Source of the DNA: an uncultured Acetobacterium sp.
GTDB lineage: Bacteria; Bacillota; Clostridia; Eubacteriales; Eubacteriaceae
Assembly (NCBI RefSeq): GCF_963664135.1
Contig: NZ_OY760905.1
Span: forward strand, 806,001 to 870,000
Direction of reading: 5' to 3'
DNA: 64,000 bases
Numbering within the stretch: position 1 is the first letter of the stretch; each line of letters opens with the position of its first letter. The position numbers and the translations under genes were made by a program. This document shows, one piece after another, positions 1-8,339 of this stretch. The notes below the pieces were generated by a model that searched no databases, had not been told where the DNA came from, and saw only the letters and a program-made list of their open reading frames with translations.

Positions 1-879
1 AATAATATCCCCATCCATGGCATTGCCAATTAAAAAGGACGAATTTGGATCGTGGCTGGCCATATTATGTTTGACGGTTTGATCGTCGTGATTGGCATAG
101 CAGTAGCGACAGCCGTGACCGCAGCTATTGTAGACGCCGATATCACTGCCCAGCAGACAGTCACAGCCTTCTCGGCTGGTATGACGGTTTTTAGGGACCT
201 TCAGGCTGGTGCCGATGGCCCGCTCCAGAACTGCTTGGGTCATACAGCCCGAGCAGTCAACTCCGTAGGGCGCCAGATCGATCCCTTCACTGCAGCTGCG
301 CAGGGTCATCTGATTTTGTCTGGCAAGGGCGGCAAAAGCCTGGCCGATTTGAGATCGTTCAGCGGTTGTCACCGCCTGGACATCCCGGAAATTACGGCGG
401 GTCTTTTGATAGAGATCAATAAAGCTGATCACACAGTGATCGGTATAGCCTTTAAGGCTACTGGCCATCCGCTCGAAGCTGTCCAGATGGAAATCCAGAG
501 AATATTTTTCCGAAATAAAAATCGGATCATAGCGCCAACCCACTGCCCGGCTGTCCGACACGGTGGACAGCCGCTTAAATGCCTCGATGACCTGCGCCTG
601 GTCTGGCACATGGGGTTCAATGTCTCGGCCATAGGGGGTGATGGTCACAAACCAAAACTGTTTGAAAGCGCTGATTTCTGACAATCGGTCAAGCATCGGG
701 GCGGGATTTTTGGTGCAAAAGGCCAGACAGTCCACTACCTCCGGCGATAACCGATATTGGATGACCTGTTGGGGATAATAAGGATTGCGAACCAAGACAA
801 AGCCGGCTCGGATGCGATTGTAAAACCATTTACTGTAAAATGCCGGGATATCGGTGCGATTGCCAGTGTTTAGGATCAT
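1..879 (-). CDS. DUF1848 family protein, C-terminus cut by window edge
   Basis: Open frame of 293 codons running off the left edge; no stop is seen. Start ATG at 879 follows a GAAAGGAG ribosome site. The protein matches my memory of the DUF1848 family: an early R-x-G-x-V-x-V-R-N-P segment, 'CTKNP' at residues 55-59, and a Cys-rich C-terminal part. In that part 'GCDC' (238-241) and a C-x3-C-x2-C motif at C253, C257 and C260 followed by 'YAN' are visible. The triad spacing is that of radical-SAM iron-sulfur sites, although here it lies near the C-terminus. Function is unknown. It is not obviously co-transcribed with its neighbours: the next minus-strand gene upstream ends at 980. Confidence 0.85.
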   Translation of the reverse strand, partial: MILNTGNRTDIPAFYSKWFYNRIRAGFVLVRNPYYPQQVIQYRLSPEVVDCLAFCTKNPAPMLDRLSEISAFKQFWFVTITPYGRDIEPHVPDQAQVIEAFKRLSTVSDSRAVGWRYDPIFISEKYSLDFHLDSFERMASSLKGYTDHCVISFIDLYQKTRRNFRDVQAVTTAERSQIGQAFAALARQNQMTLRSCSEGIDLAPYGVDCSGCMTQAVLERAIGTSLKVPKNRHTSREGCDCLLGSDIGVYNSCGHGCRYCYANHDDQTVKHNMASHDPNSSFLIGNAMDGDII

Positions 880-901
880 TGAAACTCCTTTCTGAATGTT
901 G

Positions 902-952
902 TTCGTGCCAATAACGAAACTGCCATAAGCTTAGTGACCAGTTTCGCACGAA
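902..952. terminator. nested inverted repeat between genes
   Basis: TTCGTG (902-907) pairs with CACGAA (947-952), and inside it CGAAACTG (915-922) pairs with CAGTTTCG (939-946). On the plus strand a T6 run follows at 955. It sits after the stop of the minus-strand gene ending at 980, so it could end that transcript, although the T-run is on the other strand. Confidence 0.4.
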
Positions 953-979
953 ACAATTTTTTCGATTTGATATGTTCTT

Positions 980-1960
980 TTATTTGAGCGATGCCGCCAC
1001 CATTTCCGGCATCGTGATCCGGCCAGTCAATTGGTATCGGCTACGAATTTCCTCATATAGCCGCTCCATCGGAAAGTTAGTCATTGTTTCATCTAACCGC
1101 CATTCCCCGTCCGCCAAGATTAGCCGCACGCCTAGTCCCAACTCCATGGGAGCATAACGCACCGCCCTCGTCATGGCCTCCCCACGATAGCGATAGTCCA
1201 CCGCCAAATCTCGGATCCGCGCCTGTTCCAGAACAACATCCTTCATGGCCGATGCCGGAATGTTCGTTACCCTGCCCCAGGAATGGCAACAGATTCCCCC
1301 ATCATCGAAGGTATAACGACGCCTAATGCGAAGCATCGCCCACACTCCCAAGGCCGCCCCAAAGACAAAAAATGTCGCAACTGTCCCTACCAGTATCGGT
1401 GACAGTCCACCTGGAATACCCAAAATCATTAGCATGGCGGCGGCTGAAAGCAACAGCAGAGTACTGCCTGCGATGGCACCGAAATGCTGGGTCCGGTTAC
1501 TATGAATTGTCACAGTTTTGTTTGACGGGAATAAACCAGATTGTGATGGTGACAGCCGGCTCCACACCAGTGGATAGCCGGGCAGGGCATTATAGACCAC
1601 GGCGCGTACTGTTCCGGCTTTGAGAGTCACACAGGGCTGGAAAATTCCACCGAATACTGGCGGTTCCATCTGCGTCCAGAGAAGTGTTTTTTGTTGTTTT
1701 CCCCGAAAAACGATCAGGCATTCTGAAGTAATTTCTACCCCGCCGCGGCCTGAACGGGACAGGCTCATGCCAGATAAAAAGAGCAGTATCATCAGCACGC
1801 TAATCACTCCGCCAGCGACTTGGGCCCAGAGATGCTCGCCAAATCCAACTAACAGAAAGAAGCTGAACAATAATTCGCCGGCAACCGCTGCCATTATCGC
1901 TGTAATTCCCCGTTTATGCCGGGTAACGGGATATATCAATTGGTTTGTTTCGCTTGTCAT
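980..1960 (-). CDS. membrane protein of unknown family, two paired-helix segments
   Basis: About 326 residues. Two hydrophobic pairs are visible, near residues 20-60 and 160-215, separated by a soluble stretch, with a further soluble region to the C-terminus. The layout resembles bacterial PH-domain-like membrane proteins but I do not recognise the family. An ATG at 1984 would overlap the upstream gene's stop by 11 bp and has no ribosome site; the ATG at 1960 has a weak AGTAGGG at a long spacing, so I prefer it without certainty. It is translationally close to the upstream gene (ending at 1974), so the two probably form an operon. Confidence 0.7.
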   Translation of the reverse strand: MTSETNQLIYPVTRHKRGITAIMAAVAGELLFSFFLLVGFGEHLWAQVAGGVISVLMILLFLSGMSLSRSGRGGVEITSECLIVFRGKQQKTLLWTQMEPPVFGGIFQPCVTLKAGTVRAVVYNALPGYPLVWSRLSPSQSGLFPSNKTVTIHSNRTQHFGAIAGSTLLLLSAAAMLMILGIPGGLSPILVGTVATFFVFGAALGVWAMLRIRRRYTFDDGGICCHSWGRVTNIPASAMKDVVLEQARIRDLAVDYRYRGEAMTRAVRYAPMELGLGVRLILADGEWRLDETMTNFPMERLYEEIRSRYQLTGRITMPEMVAASLK

Positions 1961-1973
1961 TTTTAAACCAACC

Positions 1974-2693
1974 CTACTTTCCATTACGAATAAGCTTTAC
2001 TAATGCTCGGGCTTTAACTTCGCAGCCATCTGGCACCAGCAATGGTACCAGATCCCGAAACTCCACTTTGCCGCCATAGCGCATGCGCCCGGTGCTTCGG
2101 TACAGCACCCTCAGATAGAAACGGCCGTTTTCTTCCAGCAAATTGGCATCCATGGCCTTGAGTGTTTCGCGTTCATTAAAAACAGGCCTCACATTACCCC
2201 AAAGCAAAAAGTTCCAACCAATTTTGGTTTCACAGGGATCTTTCATGATCATCCTTTTCAAATACCAGCGATAGAATCCGCGGGCGGCCCAAGGCAGTCC
2301 CGCTGCCAACAACAGCGATAACCACCGCCAAAGTGGTACCTCCGGGAACTGCTCATAAAGCACCATGGCAAAAATACCGCCAATGATCGCGAGACACCCG
2401 GCCGTAAAAGGTACCAACCAGCGGTTCCGCTTACTTTGCCAGCCAAGCATATCCTGAGCGACCTGCCGAGCCTCCTCAGGAGAATAGGCCCAGCTTCCCA
2501 ACACCTTTGACTCATCGTAGCGCCCCAATCGTTTTGCCCGCAATGCAATAGCCGGGATCAGCATAATTAAAAACAATAACAATGCAAGCCCCAGGCCCCA
2601 TATGAGCTCTTCAGCCATCATCACACCAGTTACAATCACCGCTAATGTTGCTAGCAATAATAAACTTAACATCCACTTAAAATACGGTTTCAT
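1974..2693 (-). CDS. membrane protein of unknown function
   Basis: 239 residues. ATG at 2693 is chosen because GGAGG lies 7 bases upstream (2701-2705); a longer frame to 2732 lacks a ribosome site. Two hydrophobic helices lie near the N-terminus (about 5-50) and a second pair near 95-145, followed by a soluble C-terminal half with 'RWYLKR'. Its arrangement is like that of the following gene at 980-1960, suggesting two related or jointly acting membrane proteins. I do not recognise a named family. Confidence 0.7.
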   Translation of the reverse strand: MKPYFKWMLSLLLLATLAVIVTGVMMAEELIWGLGLALLLFLIMLIPAIALRAKRLGRYDESKVLGSWAYSPEEARQVAQDMLGWQSKRNRWLVPFTAGCLAIIGGIFAMVLYEQFPEVPLWRWLSLLLAAGLPWAARGFYRWYLKRMIMKDPCETKIGWNFLLWGNVRPVFNERETLKAMDANLLEENGRFYLRVLYRSTGRMRYGGKVEFRDLVPLLVPDGCEVKARALVKLIRNGK

Positions 2694-2902
2694 CACGAAT
2701 CCTCCAAATTTTATACGATTAGACAAATGCAAAAGTATCCTGAACCATAGGTTCAGTTTTGCCCTTGCTTGTAAATTGCTTCAAGGATAATGAACACGAT
2801 GTATCCTTCAATTTTCAGACATTGTATCGATTGTTCTTAATTAATATTTCATCATAAAAGAGACCATTTGTAAACCGTTTAGTACCTATTCAAAAAATAA
2901 AA

Positions 2903-2929
2903 AACGACCAAATTATAGCTATTTAGTCG
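2903..2929. other. short inverted repeat
   Basis: ACGAC...GTCGT arms around an AT-rich centre, in the 258-bp gap upstream of the gene starting at 2693. It could be a weak transcription end or an operator. Confidence 0.25.
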
Positions 2930-2951
2930 TGTTAAATATTTTATCATATTA

Positions 2952-3053
2952 TTATTTGGCAAACCTCGGGTTTTTCCGAATCAGAATACCGCTGATCGCC
3001 AGCAGAATAAAGGTTGCCACAATCCCTGCTTCAAGGCTAAGGCTTCTGCTCAT
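2952..3053 (-). CDS. possible 33-residue membrane peptide or gene remnant
   Basis: A short frame encodes MSRSLSLEAGIVATFILL followed by a hydrophobic helix and a basic tail (RKNPRFAK). No good ribosome site precedes the ATG at 3053. It may be the C-terminal scar of a lost transporter or a real small membrane protein; it lies just beyond the terminator of the downstream reductase. Confidence 0.25.
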   Translation of the reverse strand: MSRSLSLEAGIVATFILLAISGILIRKNPRFAK

Positions 3054-3081
3054 TCATGTCAGTCTGGGTTAACGGCAGCAA

Positions 3082-3128
3082 TTAAAAAACCAGAAACATC
3101 GGACGAATGTCCTCTGCTTCTGGTTTTG
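3082..3128 (-). terminator. intrinsic terminator of the flavin reductase gene
   Basis: On the minus strand AAACCAGAA pairs with TTTCTGGTTT around an inner GGAC/GTCC stem, followed by a T-run (TTTTTTAATT). It begins about 70 bp after the stop at 3195. Confidence 0.7.
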
Positions 3129-3194
3129 TGTCATTTTACTTTAGATCTACTAAACTGATTAAACTAATCGTTCCGTTTCTTTAATGATGGTTAA

Positions 3195-3749
3195 CTAATC
3201 TCGCAATGTTTTTAATGCATTACTCCAGGCAATCACTTGATCAAAGACATCGTTTAGTGTCCCTTCGTGACGTGGGTTTGGTTTAAAGGTATTATTTTCA
3301 AAATCAGTGAAGATCGAAAGCATCACTTGGGCCCGCACATCGGCCATATGGAGTTCGCCGGCGACGTGTCTGAGATGTTCAACCGCCCGGGTTCCCCCGG
3401 CGCTGCCGTAGCTCACAAATCCGGCAGCTTTATTCTGCCACTCAACATTCAAAAAGTCGATGGCATTTTTTAATGCGCCGGGAATACTATGGTTGTACTC
3501 AGCGGTAACAAATATAAATCCGTCAAATTGCTTTATTTTCTGGGACCATATCTTTGTATGTTCTTTGGTATACTTCTGCATCATTGCCGGAAATGGTTCA
3601 TCATAAAGGGGCAAATGATAATCTGCCACATCGATTAACCCATAGTTCGCATCACTACGTTTCTGTGCCAGTTCATTAACCCATTTTGCCACTGCTTCGC
3701 CATTTCGTCCCGGTCGGGTGCTTCCTAATATTATGCCGATTTTTGTCAT
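3195..3749 (-). CDS. NADPH-dependent FMN reductase family protein
   Basis: 184 residues, the normal length for the flavodoxin-fold NADPH:FMN reductase family (SsuE/azoreductase/chromate-reductase type). The N-terminal phosphate-binding loop 'GSTRPGRNGEAV' is at residues 9-20. 'PLYDEPFP' and 'TAEYNHSIPGALKNAIDFL' are the usual FMN-contact segments. It should use NAD(P)H to reduce FMN, quinones or azo compounds in the cytoplasm; the real substrate cannot be told. ATG at 3749 follows GAGGAGG. It is a single-gene unit with its own terminator. Confidence 0.9.
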   Translation of the reverse strand: MTKIGIILGSTRPGRNGEAVAKWVNELAQKRSDANYGLIDVADYHLPLYDEPFPAMMQKYTKEHTKIWSQKIKQFDGFIFVTAEYNHSIPGALKNAIDFLNVEWQNKAAGFVSYGSAGGTRAVEHLRHVAGELHMADVRAQVMLSIFTDFENNTFKPNPRHEGTLNDVFDQVIAWSNALKTLRD

Positions 3750-3879
3750 CTTGATCCTCCTCGAATCTCTATAAAATAATTTTAAATATGTTTAATATTA
3801 TTTTACCCGTTAATTATGAAAGAAAGCATAATAAAATCACAAGTATTTTAAGGGATTATGAATTATCACCCGATCTCAA

Positions 3880-3905
3880 AACGAAAATCTTTCTCGTTTT
3901 TTTAT
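3880..3905. terminator. possible terminator after methyltransferase module A
   Basis: AAAACGA and TCGTTTT arms enclose a short loop just after the small membrane gene ending at 3908. The stem is AT-rich and the longer T-run follows on the plus strand, so direction is uncertain. Confidence 0.4.
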
Positions 3906-3907
3906 TT

Positions 3908-4111
3908 CTATTTAAATTCACTAGATTGTCGGAGATAAATCAGTAACCCGATGAAGCCACCCATAAAGCCACTTAACAAGCCGCTGATACCATTTCCCAT
4001 CGCATTGGCAAAGCTGGTTTCAGGGATAGCGATCAAAAAGTAATTAATGGCAAAGCTGATAATAAAACCAATAATCCCGCCGAACAGACCTGCTGTAATT
4101 GCATTTTTCAT
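3908..4111 (-). CDS. small glycine-rich two-helix membrane protein next to methyltransferase
   Basis: 67 residues with two transmembrane helices (about 5-30 and 38-60). Many small residues are spaced like glycine zippers; 'GNGISGLLSGFMGGFIGLL' is the most regular part. A clear paralog lies at 27900-28106 and keeps the same core, and both directly follow a UroD-fold methyltransferase gene. Here the gap is 13 bp with a GAGGAGG ribosome site. I do not know a family name. Linkage suggests a role in membrane anchoring or substrate entry for the demethylase, which is inference only. Confidence 0.75.
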   Translation of the reverse strand: MKNAITAGLFGGIIGFIISFAINYFLIAIPETSFANAMGNGISGLLSGFMGGFIGLLIYLRQSSEFK

Positions 4112-4124
4112 ACTCTAAACCTCC

Positions 4125-5138
4125 TCATTTTGCTGCCAATTGATGACTGTAGCGGGCTGCTTCTTGCAGAATCGGTCCCAACTGGGCGCCAACCTCAGCC
4201 GGATCCAGGCTGTTTACCAGAACAAAGCCAAAGAAAATAAAGCCGGGCTGTTGGCCATATTCATCAAAACAGCGATGAACTTCGGCGATTCGTGTTTCCA
4301 GAGTCGCATCGGGAGCGCCGGGGGCACCGTTGGTATCAAATCCACCCATTAAAACAATTTTGTTGCCGTATTTTTTCTGCATCTCGGCAATATCATTGGT
4401 AGGCTGCACTGAAGTCCAGACAGCCGCTCCGGTTTCAATAATATCTTCAATCAGGGGTTCGCAGTAACCGCAGGTGTGCTGCACTGGTATCATGCCCAGT
4501 TCTTTGACAGCATCGTTCAGCCGTTTATGATGAGGTTTGATCAGTGCGCGATAGGTCGCCGGAGACATGAACAGCCCTCTTTCGGTGGCGATGTCATCAT
4601 AATTTGTAAATAGATCTGGATCATAATACTGTTTGACTTTTTTTGCAAACGCAATTTTATAATCAGTAATGGCTGTCATTAGTTCATTACAAGCCTCCGG
4701 TTCTTCGGCCAATGCGATCAAGGCTTCTTCAAAACCCATCAAGGCGGCCAACCGCTCAAACACGCCATTACCACAGCCAAACTCAACGGCTTGGACATTT
4801 CTGTCTACCGGCATCATTGCCAGTTCTGTTGCCACAATGGCCTGCCAGTCAACGGCTTCCAGATCCGGAAATTTGACAATCTTCTTCCAGTCGGTGATGG
4901 TATCCGCATCCATGATGTGTTCATTGGGGGCCGGAATCGGGGCGCCGCCGCCGGATGCTGGCGTGATCCAGCGAATGCCAAATCCGTCGTAACCGCCGCC
5001 TAGCGGGCCTTTTTCAAACCAGGGTCCTGGCAGAGCGCCGAAGCCCAACACGCCACAGTCGACAATGTGCACTGGCGTCCATTCGGTTTCCAGGTGATTG
5101 ATTGCGTTCAGATAATTCTCCTTCGGTGTTAATGCCAT
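4125..5138 (-). CDS. UroD-fold corrinoid methyltransferase (module A)
   Basis: 337 residues, belonging to the uroporphyrinogen-decarboxylase-like methyltransferases (MtaA/MtbA/CmuA and O-demethylase MT-I types). These move a methyl group between a substrate and a corrinoid protein using zinc. The H-x-C zinc motif is seen at H221 and C223 (HTCGYCE), and 'NYDDIATERGLFMSP' at about 179-193 is the family's active-site segment. Start at 5138 follows AGGAGGAAG; the longer frame to 5180 has no ribosome site. The only other gene in the unit is the small membrane protein, so the corrinoid and methyl-THF partners must come from another module. A PucR-type regulator is divergent from it. Probable O-demethylase; substrate unknown. 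Confidence 0.88.
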   Translation of the reverse strand: MALTPKENYLNAINHLETEWTPVHIVDCGVLGFGALPGPWFEKGPLGGGYDGFGIRWITPASGGGAPIPAPNEHIMDADTITDWKKIVKFPDLEAVDWQAIVATELAMMPVDRNVQAVEFGCGNGVFERLAALMGFEEALIALAEEPEACNELMTAITDYKIAFAKKVKQYYDPDLFTNYDDIATERGLFMSPATYRALIKPHHKRLNDAVKELGMIPVQHTCGYCEPLIEDIIETGAAVWTSVQPTNDIAEMQKKYGNKIVLMGGFDTNGAPGAPDATLETRIAEVHRCFDEYGQQPGFIFFGFVLVNSLDPAEVGAQLGPILQEAARYSHQLAAK

Positions 5139-5190
5139 CTCATTCTTCCTCCTCGTTTTTGAATCATTTATTAATTTCATTTTATACTAT

Positions 5191-5208
5191 ATTTACGAAA
5201 ACGTAAAT
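5191..5208. promoter_or_regulatory. palindromic operator candidate between module A and its regulator
   Basis: Perfect 7-bp arms, ATTTACG and CGTAAAT, around AAAA. It lies in the divergent region between the methyltransferase (start 5138) and the PucR-type regulator (start 5272), a natural place for regulator binding. Confidence 0.5.
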
Positions 5209-5220
5209 TATACAAGCTGA

Positions 5221-5249
5221 TTGACTTTGATCGTTTGTATCTATACACT
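5221..5249 (+). promoter_or_regulatory. sigma-A promoter for PucR-type regulator
   Basis: TTGACT at 5221-5226 and TACACT at 5244-5249, spacing 17 bp, about 22 bp upstream of the ATG at 5272. Confidence 0.5.
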
Positions 5250-5271
5250 ATGTATAAAGAGGTGCAATCAT

Positions 5272-6801
5272 ATGAAATTATCCGTTGCCGTTATTCAGGA
5301 AAAATTGGGCACTGCTGTAAAAGATGCCAATACTGTCATTTCAAGTTCTTTACTGCATTTGGAACGGCCAGTTTTTTACGCTGGTGAAACGGAGCTAGGT
5401 TCCGACATATTATATATAACGCTCGCCGAAAAACTCAACCCCAATGCCAACTACCAAGCTGGTTCGGCACTGATCTGCATCGGCGATCCCCCGGATATTT
5501 ACATCAATGATGAGTTGGAGCTGCTAATTATCGACGATTCCGCCGATATTTTTGAATTGAGCAATACTATTCATCAGATTTTTACGAATTATGAATGCTG
5601 GGATCTCAACCTGCAACAGGGTATCCGTGATCAACGCTCCTTACAATATTTATTGGAGCTTTCTGATCCGATCTTTGAAAATGGATTGTCTATTATGAAT
5701 GCTGATTATTATATGATTGCCCATACCGGACTGGATGCACTGATGGATCAGCAGCAACTGCAATTGGGTGAAGCTGGCAGAATCTCGGTCGAACAGGTCA
5801 ACTTATTTAAGAATGACCCTAAATACAATGAAATAAAAAACGAGCGGGACGTTTTTCTTTATCCGGCTCAGCTGCTGCCCTTTCAAACCCTTTGCAAGAA
5901 TATTTTTCTGAATCACGAGTTTGTCTTTCGTTTGATTATCTCTGAGACAAATCATCCCTTTGCCGCAAGTGATGCCGCACTGTTAGAGCACCTGTCCCAA
6001 CATCTGCTCCGGGATTCCAGCTATTTAGCAAACTTTCATCATGATAAAAACTCGCAACTGGCGGCGTTACTGCAATCAATTATCCTCGGGAATAACTATA
6101 GCCAAACCAACCTGACCGCCGAGCTGAAAAATTTGGACTGGCATCCCGATCAGGTCTATTGCGCTGCCTACATCAAGCCCAGCAGCCAGGATATTTATAA
6201 CGCAACCACCACCTATTTTTGCAATGTGATCATGCAAGATTTCAAGGAAAGCTTTGCGTTTTCGAATAATCAGAGTATTTTTGTTTTGTTCAATGTCTCC
6301 CATATTCAGGAATCCCGGGATAGCTACTTCAAGCGGATCAATCGATTGATTAAAGATGGTAATTTCCGCATCGGTTATAGTCATTATGCGGATGGGCTCA
6401 GTCATCTGAAGATCTGTTTTCGTGAAGCAGAAATTGCCCTAGAGATGGGCAGCCGTCATCAGCCCCAAAAATGGACCCATAAGTTTTGCGATGCAGTAAT
6501 CCCCTATATTTTTAATCAAATGACGGAAGAGCTACCGGCTCAATCCCTTTATTCACCGATCATCTTGCGGCTGCAACGTTATGATTTGAAGAATCAAACC
6601 GATTATGTCAAGACCCTCCAAGCTTACTTCAGGAACAATATGAATGCGGTGCAAACCGCCAAAGACCTGTTTATTCATCGAGCTACGATTGTTTATCGGC
6701 TGGAGCGGATTAAGGAAATTGGTGAAACGGACTTGAAAAATGACGATGATCTTTTTCATGTCAGTCTGACCTTTAAACTAATTGGTTTGGGTTTGAATTA
6801 G
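5272..6801 (+). CDS. PucR-type transcriptional regulator (module A)
   Basis: 509 residues. The C-terminus carries the PucR/CdaR-type helix-turn-helix ('NAVQTAKDLFIHRATIVYRL', near 460-480), the most diagnostic feature of this family. The N-terminal half looks like the usual purine-catabolism-type and GAF-like sensory region. Start at 5272 is preceded by AGAGGTG; an upstream in-frame TTG at 5221 is part of the promoter. It is divergent from the module A methyltransferase and is probably its activator. Two paralogs (14984 and 33033) share the same architecture and also sit next to methyltransferase or reductase genes. Confidence 0.88.
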   Translation: MKLSVAVIQEKLGTAVKDANTVISSSLLHLERPVFYAGETELGSDILYITLAEKLNPNANYQAGSALICIGDPPDIYINDELELLIIDDSADIFELSNTIHQIFTNYECWDLNLQQGIRDQRSLQYLLELSDPIFENGLSIMNADYYMIAHTGLDALMDQQQLQLGEAGRISVEQVNLFKNDPKYNEIKNERDVFLYPAQLLPFQTLCKNIFLNHEFVFRLIISETNHPFAASDAALLEHLSQHLLRDSSYLANFHHDKNSQLAALLQSIILGNNYSQTNLTAELKNLDWHPDQVYCAAYIKPSSQDIYNATTTYFCNVIMQDFKESFAFSNNQSIFVLFNVSHIQESRDSYFKRINRLIKDGNFRIGYSHYADGLSHLKICFREAEIALEMGSRHQPQKWTHKFCDAVIPYIFNQMTEELPAQSLYSPIILRLQRYDLKNQTDYVKTLQAYFRNNMNAVQTAKDLFIHRATIVYRLERIKEIGETDLKNDDDLFHVSLTFKLIGLGLN

Positions 6802-6821
6802 AATCTTCCCGGTGAAATTAA

Positions 6822-6860
6822 AAAAAGTTGAGCGTTTGCCTACTCAGCTTTTGTCATTTT
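6822..6860. terminator. bidirectional terminator
   Basis: AAAGTTGAG (6824-6832) pairs with CTCAGCTTT (6843-6851) with one G-U, flanked by A-run and T-run. It lies between the plus-strand regulator and the minus-strand transporter remnant and can serve both. Confidence 0.65.
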
Positions 6861-6886
6861 TCTTATTTAATTTTTGTCCAATCTTC

Positions 6887-7771
6887 TTAATTGATTACTT
6901 CTGCCAACTCATCCAGCGATTTTCCTTTGGTTTCTGTTTTCACCAGGAATACCGCTACCAATAAACCAATTACGGCCGGAATCACGTAAAAATAAAATGA
7001 CACCGCATAGCCTTTTCCCATGCCAATAATGATGCCAGCAACAATTGGCGCACTGGCACCACCGATGCGGCCAAAGGCGTGACACCAGGACACTCCAGTG
7101 TTTCGGAACTCGGTGGGATAAGCTTCTGCCATCAGTGGCTGAATGGCGGTGATGGAATAGTTTACCGCAAAGCCCAGGAAAATGCAGGCAGTCAAAATCG
7201 CACCGAATCCACCACCGACAGTGGCCATGATAACTACTGAAACAGCTGCCACCCCAAAGGATATAATCAGATTCTTTTTCCGGCCGACTGCTTCGGCAAC
7301 AAAACCGGTCGAACAATTGGCAATAATCGCGGCGGCATTCTGGGCGATTGCCAGTCTGTAAGCTGATGTCAGGGTTAACCCCTTTTCCAGCATTAACGAA
7401 GGCAACCAGGCATTAATGCCATAGACAATGAAACAGCCGCAAAAATACATAATCCAGATTGCCGCGGTAATGCGAATATACGGTTTGGAGAACAGCGCTT
7501 GGGGACCGGCTTGTTTCAGTTTTGGCGGAACAATTAGTGCGTCCGGATCCCAAACTGTAAACTTACCCGTTGCAATCCGTTCGATATTTTGCAGCGCTTT
7601 GACCGCTTTTTCCTGGTAGCCCTTGTTGGCCGCAGATTCCGGCATTTTAAAGTACAGAAAAATCGCATAGACCAGTGGGATTCCGCCAATCAAGTAACAC
7701 GGCCGCCAGCCAAAGACTGGTACAATGGCAGTTGCAACAAGACCCGCCAACACCCAACCGACAATCATCCA
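6887..7771 (-). pseudogene. MFS transporter of aromatic-acid:H+ symporter type, 5' end deleted
   Basis: About 294 codons cover the C-terminal two-thirds of a major-facilitator transporter of the AAHS (aromatic acid/H+ symporter) type. Homology begins abruptly at 'WMIVGWVLAGLVAT' (roughly helix 5), continues to 'ETKGKSLDELAEVIN' and ends normally. The first four helices are missing and upstream sequence belongs to a CoA-transferase remnant. The frame nominally extends to 7834, but those residues are out-of-frame CoA-transferase sequence. It cannot encode a working transporter. Confidence 0.85.
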
Positions 7772-8132
7772 GGCCGATGAGCAGCAATTTCCCGCCTGAG
7801 ATTGACAATCACTCCCTGGGGCAGACAGTGACAAACCATTTTTCCAGCTCTGACCAGATCATTCATGGCAAAGGCTGAACCAATATGGGCAGCCGACCAC
7901 TTTGCCACCAAACCTTCAATTCCCAGTCGGGTCATGCCTCGCTCTTTCAGTCGCCCATGGCACTGCCTTGTTTCATCGTGATATTGGATGGTTTCCCTGT
8001 TTCTTTATAATTTTCTGCAATGGCCACCGCAATTTCTTCCGGCCAGCCGGACAAACCCATGCCAGCGACCCCAACGGTTGCATTGTCTGGTATTAATTTT
8101 GCTGCTTCTTTTGCTGTAATAAATTTCACCAT
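7765..8132 (-). pseudogene. propionate/acetate CoA-transferase N-terminal remnant
   Basis: Starts at 8132 with GGAGG upstream. Residues 1-61 read as a normal family I CoA-transferase N-terminus ('GLSGWPEEIAVAIAENYKET'). A one-base loss near 7950 then turns GD-W-K into GD-stop. In the next frame homology continues ('RGMTRLGIEGLVAKW', 'LPQGVIVNLRREIAAHRPG') until 7765. About 120 of roughly 520 residues remain before the sequence changes to the MFS remnant. Broken by both frameshift and deletion. Confidence 0.85.
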
Positions 8133-8306
8133 TATTTTCCCTCCTTGTAATGTTTATATTTATATAAATAAGTAAAAAACGATAATTACCGCTTTTATTT
8201 ACATTATTCATATTTGATAATAGAGTCATTTCCCCAACAATTGCTGCGATTGCAGCCAGTTTCCTGATTTTTATGTGTAAAAAACTGAACTGATCGGTTC
8301 GCAAGG

Positions 8307-8339
8307 TTAAGGAATAATGTGTCACACATTATCCCTTAA
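8307..8339. repeat. 33-bp imperfect palindrome across the chemoreceptor stop codon
   Basis: Arms of 16 bp (8307-8322 and 8324-8339) with one mismatch, centred on 8323. The chemoreceptor's stop codon (8322-8324) lies in the centre. No T-run follows on the minus strand, so it is not a classic terminator; it may stabilise the mRNA 3' end. Confidence 0.6.

Noticed and set aside
52..681. Plus-strand frame of 209 codons at the left edge
   Set aside because: It is antisense to the DUF1848 gene, which has a ribosome site and recognisable motifs.
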